From positions 1-5,175 of the forward strand of contig QMMT01000199.1 of the NCBI GenBank assembly GCA_003647385.1: a DNA stretch of 5,175 nucleotides, written 5' to 3'. Shown piece by piece: positions 1-5,036 of this stretch; the first letter of the stretch is position 1; the number at the start of each line of letters is the position of its first letter. The notes below the pieces were generated by a model, which did no database searches, had not been told where the DNA came from, and saw nothing but the letters and a program-made list of their open reading frames with translations. The stretch comes from Deltaproteobacteria bacterium (GTDB lineage: Bacteria > Desulfobacterota > Desulfobacteria > Desulfobacterales > Desulfobacteraceae). A program made the translations under genes and the position numbers.

Positions 1-243
1 ATTGAAAGGATTAAGCCAGATAAAATTGATATCAATGAACTTATTTTCTCAGAAAATCTCAAGACTTTAATCATCAAGGGAGAATCAAACCATGTTGGAT
101 CGGTTTCCCTGTTTATAGTGGATATGGAAAGATCAAAACACTTTGATGTTGAATTGTCCAAGGAAGAAATTAAAGAAGATAAGAAAATTTTTTTTGAACT
201 GACTGCCAGATGGATATCTTTAGAAAATGATCAAAAAATATAA
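1..243 (+). CDS. PilN/GspL-like inner-membrane assembly protein, C-terminal fragment
   Basis: The reading frame is open from the first base of the window to TAA at 241-243, giving the last 80 residues of a protein whose start lies upstream. The fragment has the periplasmic ferredoxin-like pattern of PilN and GspL: a strand (LKTLIIKGES), a helix (VGSVSLFIVDMERS), a strand (HFDVELS) and a final strand (KIFFELTARW). In these families the N-terminus is cytoplasmic, a single helix crosses the inner membrane, and the periplasmic part pairs with PilO or GspM. The gene directly downstream is PilO-like and overlaps this one by 17 bases, which strongly supports the call. A GspL-type fusion with a cytoplasmic actin-like domain cannot be excluded because the N-terminus is missing. 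Short T runs (for example 188-195) do not break the frame. Confidence 0.72.
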   Translation: MERIKPDKIDINELIFSENLKTLIIKGESNHVGSVSLFIVDMERSKHFDVELSKEEIKEDKKIFFELTARWISLENDQKI

Positions 244-760
244 AATCGTCATACTTGTATGCTTTGTTGTTCTATTTTGTAATATTGGAGCAAAAATTTA
301 TCTGACCAATGAACAGAGTAAAACAATTTCTATTCTGCAAAGAAAACTTTTTGCTGCAAGAAAAGGCGATGACCTGAAACCTGATTATTCGGTGAAACCA
401 GGATTTACAGAGCAAAATGAAATCAAAATGATTCTTCATAAGGTTCCTGAAGAATTTTCATTTACCCAATATGCTTCTAAGATCCGATCGCTGATTGATA
501 AAAATCATCTTTTTGTTGAAAACAGCCTTATCTTTAAGCCGGAACAAACTGCGGTGTCTGATTCGTTAATGTTAAAATACAATACAAATATCAGTGTTAC
601 CGGCAGTTATATTAAAATAAAAAAATTACTTTCAGATATTCAAAATCTGCCAGGGTTAAATTTTTTTAATTCTGCACGTTTAGTCAGGGAAAAAGACAAT
701 CAGAGCAAGATAAAGTTAACACTTGATCTGTCTGTTTTTTTTAAACGGGAAACGGCATGA
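227..760 (+). CDS. PilO/GspM-like inner-membrane alignment protein
   Basis: This 177-residue protein has the PilO layout: a short basic N-terminus (MIKKYK), one membrane helix at about 7-24, a short helical stalk at about 27-45, and a periplasmic ferredoxin-like domain at about 67-172. The domain shows the family pattern: VPEEFSF, then a helix, then the strand and helix around NISVTGSYIKIKKLLSDIQN, and a last strand KIKLTLDLSVFFK. PilO and GspM dimerise with PilN and GspL and transmit movement between the cytoplasmic motor and the secretin. The length is close to, or slightly under, the usual PilO size. The ATG at 227 lies inside the PilN-like gene and has no clear Shine-Dalgarno sequence, so translation is probably coupled to the upstream gene. 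The gene ends in an ATGA overlap with the next one. The fold class is well supported; T4P or T2SS naming is arbitrary. Confidence 0.78.
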   Translation: MIKKYKIVILVCFVVLFCNIGAKIYLTNEQSKTISILQRKLFAARKGDDLKPDYSVKPGFTEQNEIKMILHKVPEEFSFTQYASKIRSLIDKNHLFVENSLIFKPEQTAVSDSLMLKYNTNISVTGSYIKIKKLLSDIQNLPGLNFFNSARLVREKDNQSKIKLTLDLSVFFKRETA

Positions 761-1332
761 GATTTAACAAAAAATATATTATTTTTGGTATTATTTTCAT
801 GATGCTGATTGTTTCGATCATCTATCGTGTCTTAAATCCATTTGTGCATCCAACTATTGATAAGCTGACCTTTACAGGAAATAAAAGTATTAATCTAAAT
901 AAAGGTGACAAAACGATAAAACAAAGCGGGGAACCTAAAACCCTTGTTTTAAAATTTTTAAATAAACCCAAAGTTTCCGGAAAGGTTTATAAAGATCTGT
1001 TTGCCATCTACAAGCCGCCACAAAAAAAGAAAGTTAAGGTATCAATAGATAAAGATATTCAAGGTCAAAAAATAATTGATGTGGTTAAAAAAGATCCTGT
1101 GCTGGCGGTCAAAGAATATATTGCTTCGTATAAACTTTATGGTACATATAAAAGCAAAGACACAAAAGCAGTATTTTTAGCAAAAAACAAGTTGGTGCTT
1201 GTTGCAAAAAGAGGTGACCGTCTTGATGGAAAGTATTTAATAGATGATATTCAGGATAATTATATAAAAATCAAGGCATTGGATATAAATGAAACAATCC
1301 ATCTCGATATGAGGGAGTTTAATGATGAATAG
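757..1332 (+). CDS. PilP/GspC-like periplasmic clamp protein
   Basis: This 191-residue protein has a basic start (MRFNKK), a membrane helix at about 7-26, a low-complexity Lys-rich linker at about 30-110, and a small C-terminal beta domain at about 121-185. The C-terminal part reads like the PilP/GspC homology region: KAVFLAKNKLVLVAKRGDRL followed by short strands ending in TIHLDM. In known systems this domain binds the N0 region of the secretin and connects it to the PilN-PilO complex. A segment KVYKDLFAIYKPP resembles the 'N/DLF...PP' motif seen in such linkers. PilP is usually a lipoprotein, whereas this protein keeps a membrane helix as GspC does; no lipobox cysteine is present. Its place between a PilO-like gene and a secretin gene is the classic PilP or MshK position. 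The start is the ATG of an ATGA overlap, with GGGA at 747-750 as a plausible ribosome site. Confidence 0.68.
   Translation: MRFNKKYIIFGIIFMMLIVSIIYRVLNPFVHPTIDKLTFTGNKSINLNKGDKTIKQSGEPKTLVLKFLNKPKVSGKVYKDLFAIYKPPQKKKVKVSIDKDIQGQKIIDVVKKDPVLAVKEYIASYKLYGTYKSKDTKAVFLAKNKLVLVAKRGDRLDGKYLIDDIQDNYIKIKALDINETIHLDMREFNDE
1311..1317 (+). promoter_or_regulatory. Ribosome binding site of the secretin gene
   Basis: The sequence GAGGGAG lies inside the end of the PilP-like gene. It is 4 bases before the ATG at 1322 and 7 bases before the ATG at 1325. The longer spacing is nearer the usual optimum, so the second of the two tandem ATG codons is preferred as start. The protein differs by only one methionine. 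Confidence 0.6.
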
Positions 1333-3457
1333 GCAGGCTTTGTTCACAAAAATAATTTTCATTGCTATGGTTTCAGGAATCGTATTGTTTCAAGGGTGTG
1401 TTGCAAATGATGTCAATACAATTGAAGCAGAAAGATTTGTGAAAGAAAAGGATTTTGATGCCGCAGTTGAATATTACAATAAAGCCCTTCAGGAATATCC
1501 AGACAACCTTGAATTAAAGATCAAGCTCAAAGAAGTCAAACAAAAAGCATCCATGCAGCACATGAGAACAGCCCAGGAGTTTATTTCAAAACACTATTTC
1601 AGGGAAGCCATTGAAGAACTTCAACTTAGTATTGCATTTTATTCCAGTAATCACAGGGCCATTGAGCTGGTTGACAGCGTTAAAAAGATGAAAGAATCTT
1701 TTTATTATACCAAAAGAGGTAATAAAAAAATAAAGACCGGAGATTTTGAGAATGCCAGGAAATCTTTCCAAAAAGCACTTAAATTGAACCCTGAAAATCA
1801 AGAAGCAAAGGCTGCACTTGATAAATTCAAAAAGAAGCTGGAGAATTTACCGGAATACCGGCTTGATTTAAGATCCAACGCTCCCATATCGTTAAAATTT
1901 AAGAAAACTCCCCTATTGAATGTTTTTGAAATTTTATCCAAACTTGCCGGAATAAATTTTATTTTTGACAAAGATTTAAAAGAAAGCAAAGTAACTCTTT
2001 TTATGACCGATGTAAAGTTCGACAGATTCTTAAGTGTTCTTTTAGAAACCAATTCTCTTAAGGCAAAAATGATCAATTCAAAGACCATGCTGATCTATCC
2101 GGATACGCCTGCAAAAGCAAAGGAATATGATGAATTGTATGTTAAAACATTTTATCTGTCATATTTAAAATCTAAAAAAGCGCTTCCAATTTTGACCAAA
2201 ATTTTAAAAACAAAAAATATTATTGCCAATGAAAAATTAAATGCCATAACAGTAAGAGGTCAGAAAGAAATTGTTGAAATGGCGGCAAAAATTATTGAGG
2301 CAAATGACAGGACGCCTTCTGAAGTTATTTTAAATGTTGAAATTATGGAAGTTCGCAGGACAAAAGAAAAAGATCTGGGACTTTCTATTTCTGAAACTAT
2401 CACGTTTGGTGCCGGGGAAACACGCTCAGGAATTTCTAATGATTCACGGTTTGCGCCGATGGCATCTCTTTTTGATATCAGTAAAATTGCCAGTAAGGAA
2501 TTGTATCTTTCTTTACCGACTGCGACATTAAAACTGCTTAAAAAAGATGGCGATACTAAGATTCTTGCCAAACCGCAAATCAGGGTGAGCAGTTCGGAAA
2601 AGGCATCGATTCTAATTGGTGAAAAGGTACCTTTACGGTCTAATCGTGTCGTTCAAACCGATGGAGCCACCACCTATGATTATGTGTACCAGGACATTGG
2701 TGTTAAACTCACCGTAGAACCTGTTGTCAATATGTATGAACAGGTTTCAATGAAACTGGTTATTGAAATCAGTACACTGGGTTCGAATGTCGGAACCATA
2801 CTCGATCCCCAGTTTGCCATTAAGACCCGAACTATTGATACTGCTTTGACAATCAGTGACGGTGACAGTGTTATTATTGGCGGTTTGATTGAGGATGCGG
2901 ACAGGACTACAACTCAGGTCATTCCATGGATTGGAGAATTACCCGGTATCGGAAGCCTTTTTGCAACGGAAAGCAGTGAAGTTGTTAAAACTGATATTCT
3001 TATGACGATTACACCGGTTATCATAAGAAATCAGGATATTCCGGAATCAGATATTTCAGGATTCTGGTCCGGTAATGAGAACCAGGTGTCTATGAAAGAG
3101 CCTGCAGAAGAAAAAATAATTAAGGCGACTAATTTTAACGATGCTCCTTTGGAAGATTACCTTATGGTGATTGAAGAGGATGAATTTCTCCCCAGCGATA
3201 ATTATTTCAGTGTCCAGGTCTATTCATCCAAAGATGAGATGGATGCAGAAAAAAAGTCCGAGGCGCTTGAAAATATGGACTATAAAACCTGGGTCAGACC
3301 GGCACAGGTTGAAGACAAAGGCATTTTTTATCGAATTTTTGTGGGGCAGTATGATTCCTATCAAAAAGCAGAAGAGGCACGTCAAAAAATGCTGAAAAAA
3401 ATAATTTTTCCTAAAGACATCCATATCGTAGACCGGACATATGTGTATGGCGAATAA
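1325..3457 (+). CDS. Lipoprotein secretin with N-terminal TPRs and C-terminal SPOR domain
   Basis: This 710-residue outer-membrane secretin of the GspD/PilQ/MshL class forms the exit channel. Residue numbers are from the ATG at 1325. The signal peptide ends in LFQGC, a loose lipobox with the lipidated Cys at 25. Three TPR-like helical pairs follow at about 33-65, 83-114 and 128-165. An STN/N0-type domain spans about 187-259 (LLNVFEILSKLAGINFIFD), and a Secretin_N (N1) domain about 271-331. The secretin core covers about 334-568, with VEIMEVRRTKEKDLG, IGEKVP, YQDIGVKLTVEP and the hallmark DSVIIGGLIED...VIPWIGELPGIGSLF, ending in TDILMTITPVIIR. An acidic linker at about 569-625 leads to a SPOR domain at about 626-703 (FSVQVYSS...YRIFVGQYDSYQKAEEARQ), a fold that binds denuded peptidoglycan. 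No AMIN domain is seen. The ATG at 1322 is an equally possible start. The secretin call is near certain and SPOR is very likely; lipidation is less sure because the lipobox is imperfect. Confidence 0.95.
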   Translation: MNRQALFTKIIFIAMVSGIVLFQGCVANDVNTIEAERFVKEKDFDAAVEYYNKALQEYPDNLELKIKLKEVKQKASMQHMRTAQEFISKHYFREAIEELQLSIAFYSSNHRAIELVDSVKKMKESFYYTKRGNKKIKTGDFENARKSFQKALKLNPENQEAKAALDKFKKKLENLPEYRLDLRSNAPISLKFKKTPLLNVFEILSKLAGINFIFDKDLKESKVTLFMTDVKFDRFLSVLLETNSLKAKMINSKTMLIYPDTPAKAKEYDELYVKTFYLSYLKSKKALPILTKILKTKNIIANEKLNAITVRGQKEIVEMAAKIIEANDRTPSEVILNVEIMEVRRTKEKDLGLSISETITFGAGETRSGISNDSRFAPMASLFDISKIASKELYLSLPTATLKLLKKDGDTKILAKPQIRVSSSEKASILIGEKVPLRSNRVVQTDGATTYDYVYQDIGVKLTVEPVVNMYEQVSMKLVIEISTLGSNVGTILDPQFAIKTRTIDTALTISDGDSVIIGGLIEDADRTTTQVIPWIGELPGIGSLFATESSEVVKTDILMTITPVIIRNQDIPESDISGFWSGNENQVSMKEPAEEKIIKATNFNDAPLEDYLMVIEEDEFLPSDNYFSVQVYSSKDEMDAEKKSEALENMDYKTWVRPAQVEDKGIFYRIFVGQYDSYQKAEEARQKMLKKIIFPKDIHIVDRTYVYGE

Positions 3458-3905
3458 AAATTGTGGGTTCACACTTATAGAAATGATGGCGGTGCTGGCC
3501 ATTATTTCTATTCTTGCCACAGGGATTATCCCTTTGTCTCAGGTGGTATATAAAAGAACCAGGGAATTGGAATTAAGAAACAATCTACGGGTGATCAGAA
3601 CAGCCCTGGACGAGTATAAAAAACTGGTTGATCAAAAGATCATACCTGTTAGTGCATCATCCAGTGGATACCCTGAAACACTTGAAATCCTTGTGACCGG
3701 GGTTGATTTAAAAACAGCAACGGGTGAAAAGAAAAAATTTTTAAGACGAATTCCAAAAGATCCCATCACTGAAGAGGGTGAATGGGGGTTAAGATCCTAT
3801 GCCGATGATATGGAAAGCACCATATGGGGAGGACAGGATATATATGATATTTATTGCTTAAGTGACAAGCAGGCACTGGATGGAACTTTTTACAAAGATT
3901 GGTAA
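3447..3905 (+). CDS. GspG-like pseudopilin 1
   Basis: This is a type IV pilin-like protein with a class III leader. From ATG 3447 the leader is MANKNCG; prepilin peptidase should cut between Gly and Phe of NCG|FTLIE. Glu is at +5 of the mature protein, followed by a hydrophobic helix to about mature residue 25 and an amphipathic helix with RELELRNNLRVIRTALDEY. The globular part carries GYPETLEILV, FLRRIPKDP, EWGLRSYA and an end DIYDIYCLSDKQALDG..YKDW, the pattern of GspG-type major pseudopilins whose C-terminal loop often binds calcium. It would polymerise into the periplasmic pseudopilus. An in-frame ATG at 3441 would add Met-Cys; 3447 is preferred because GGA at 3435-3437 is then 9 bases upstream. 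The gene starts inside the secretin's last codons. The cysteine just before the cleavage site is unusual. Confidence 0.92.
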   Translation: MANKNCGFTLIEMMAVLAIISILATGIIPLSQVVYKRTRELELRNNLRVIRTALDEYKKLVDQKIIPVSASSSGYPETLEILVTGVDLKTATGEKKKFLRRIPKDPITEEGEWGLRSYADDMESTIWGGQDIYDIYCLSDKQALDGTFYKDW

Positions 3906-4278
3906 AATAAACAACAAAGGGTTTACAATCATAGAAATGATGACGGTGATTGCAATTATCGGTATACTTGCGACCATTGCTGCCCCAAGCTTCCAACGAT
4001 CCGTCATCCGTGCCAAAGAGGCATCTTTGAGAAATTCTTTATTTGTTTTAAGAGATGTTCTTGATCAATATTATGCAGATCATGGTGATTATCCTGAATC
4101 CCTGGAGGTTCTTGCCGAAAAAAAATATATCAGAACCATTCCCAAAGATCCTTTTACACGATCAGGTGAGACATGGATATCCATAGCGCCGGAAGGTGAA
4201 GGTCTTTCCGGAATATATGATATTCATAGCGGCAGTGACAAGATCAGCCTTTATGGAATACCTTATAATGAATGGTGA
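3880..4278 (+). CDS. GspG-like pseudopilin 2
   Basis: This is a second type IV pilin-like protein. The cleavage site is NNKG|FTIIEMMTVIAIIGIL, with Glu at +5. It continues with AKEASLRNSLFVLRDVLDQY, then YADHGDYPESLEVL, YIRTIPKDP and the end GIYDIHSGSDK..LYG.PYNEW, which parallels pseudopilin 1. It should be a subunit of the same pseudopilus. From ATG 3880 the protein is 132 residues with a 14-residue leader; a GTG at 3862 would give 138 residues and a 20-residue leader. ATG 3880 is preferred because AGG (3871-3873) sits 6 bases upstream, while nothing like a Shine-Dalgarno sequence precedes the GTG. Both leaders are longer than the 6-10 residues typical of GspG. The start overlaps the previous gene by 26 bases, which suggests translational coupling. 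Confidence 0.9.
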   Translation: MELFTKIGKINNKGFTIIEMMTVIAIIGILATIAAPSFQRSVIRAKEASLRNSLFVLRDVLDQYYADHGDYPESLEVLAEKKYIRTIPKDPFTRSGETWISIAPEGEGLSGIYDIHSGSDKISLYGIPYNEW

Positions 4279-4738
4279 AAAAGGATTTACATATCCTGCG
4301 GCTTTGCTGTTAATTATCATAGTGTCTGTCTCTTTAATGGTGGTTCAAAAGCAGTGGAGTACCATAGTAAAAAGAGACAAAGAAAAAGAACTTTTTTTCA
4401 GAACAAGTCAAATTATTGGTGCCATAGAATCCTATTATCAACAGTCGCCGGGGGGAACACAAAAATATCCCCGCAGTTTAAACGTTCTTTTAAAGGACAA
4501 CCGGTTCCCCGGCTTAAAGCGTCACTTAAGAAAACTGTTTAAAGATCCCATGACCAAAGATGGGGGCTGGGGATTTATATATGATGGAAAGGGTGGTATT
4601 AAGGGAATTTTCAGTCGAAGCCAGGAAGAGCCTATTAAAAAAGGAGGGTTTCTTAAGAAGTATAAATCCTTTGAAAATAAACAAAAATACAATGAATGGA
4701 AATTTGTGTATGAGCCCAAAAAGGAGACATCGTCATGA
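4268..4738 (+). CDS. Divergent pseudopilin 3, GFTYP type without Glu5
   Basis: From ATG 4268 this is a 156-residue protein with a 6-residue leader MNGEKG and a predicted cut before FTYPAALLLIIIVSVSL. Residue +5 is Ala, not the Glu found in most pilins and in its two neighbours. The hydrophobic helix ends near residue 26 and is followed by a charged helix (KRDKEKELFFRTSQIIGAI), then YPRSLNVLLKD, RHLRKLFKDPMTKDGGWGF, GGIKGIFSRSQEEP and KYNEWKFVYEP. From memory, this resembles a family of PulG-like proteins (GFTY start, HLR.L..DPMT) found beside GspG-like genes in beta- and deltaproteobacteria. A pilin lacking Glu5 fits a tip or initiating subunit, as GspK is in T2SS; that role is inferred. An in-frame GTG at 4196 would give a much longer and unlikely leader. 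The gene overlaps its upstream neighbour by 11 bases. Confidence 0.87.
   Translation: MNGEKGFTYPAALLLIIIVSVSLMVVQKQWSTIVKRDKEKELFFRTSQIIGAIESYYQQSPGGTQKYPRSLNVLLKDNRFPGLKRHLRKLFKDPMTKDGGWGFIYDGKGGIKGIFSRSQEEPIKKGGFLKKYKSFENKQKYNEWKFVYEPKKETSS
4721..4726 (+). promoter_or_regulatory. Strong ribosome binding site before the coiled-coil gene
   Basis: AAGGAG lies 8 bases before the ATG at 4735 and within the end of pseudopilin 3. It is the best Shine-Dalgarno match in the window, so this small protein may be translated efficiently on its own as well as by coupling through the ATGA overlap. Confidence 0.7.
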
Positions 4739-5031
4739 AAAAATTAATCATTTTTCTCTTTATTATATGCTATTCATCTTTTTGTTATGCATCTGATATT
4801 TCAGACACTTTTTCAGATAAATATCAATCTTTTGTTCCCAAAGAAAACAGTTCGGTCAATTCGGACTATCTTTTTAAACAGATAGCCCTTGGCAGTGAGT
4901 ATACGATCCGGATGCTGGATCAGCTGAATGGTAATAACGAAGAACTTAAAGAGAAATTTGATGTCATGATTGAAAAGGTTGATATTCTTATTGAGCAGAA
5001 TCAAAAGATTATAAAAATGCTCGAGAAATAA
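4735..5031 (+). CDS. Small secreted coiled-coil protein of unknown function
   Basis: This 98-residue protein belongs to no family I recognise. It starts with a clear signal peptide, MKKLIIFLFIICYSSFCYA, with a likely signal peptidase I cut after Ala19, so the mature protein (79 residues) is periplasmic or exported. Residues 20-57 look polar and loosely structured. Residues 61-96 form a regular heptad pattern: positions a are L61, N68, F75, V82, N89, L96 and positions d are L64, L71, M78, L85, I92. Asn at two core positions is common in coiled coils that fix register and oligomer number. The gene shares an ATGA overlap with pseudopilin 3 and has a canonical Shine-Dalgarno sequence, so it is surely part of the operon. 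It could be an accessory factor that bridges or stabilises the pseudopilus, the secretin or peptidoglycan; no direct evidence favours one role. The coding call is strong. Confidence 0.85.
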   Translation: MKKLIIFLFIICYSSFCYASDISDTFSDKYQSFVPKENSSVNSDYLFKQIALGSEYTIRMLDQLNGNNEELKEKFDVMIEKVDILIEQNQKIIKMLEK

Positions 5032-5036
5032 TCCAC

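Noticed and set aside
188..195. T run in the PilN-like fragment as a possible frameshift or slippage site
   Set aside because: The frame reads through to a stop that fits the neighbour's overlap, and the residues after it match the expected final strand. A similar T run near 735 is also harmless.
1586..2571. Open frames of 71-103 codons on the minus strand opposite the secretin gene
   Set aside because: They are antisense to an unmistakable secretin and TPR coding frame, have no ribosome sites or recognisable domains, and arise easily in AT-rich coding DNA.
4196..4267. N-terminal extension of pseudopilin 3 from GTG 4196
   Set aside because: It would put 30 residues, mostly hydrophobic and antiparallel in style to no known leader, before the cleavage site; ATG 4268 gives a normal 6-residue class III leader.
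3441..4738. Possibility that the three short pilin-like genes are fragments of one broken gene
   Set aside because: Each has its own complete prepilin cleavage site, membrane helix, globular part and stop codon, so they are separate intact genes.
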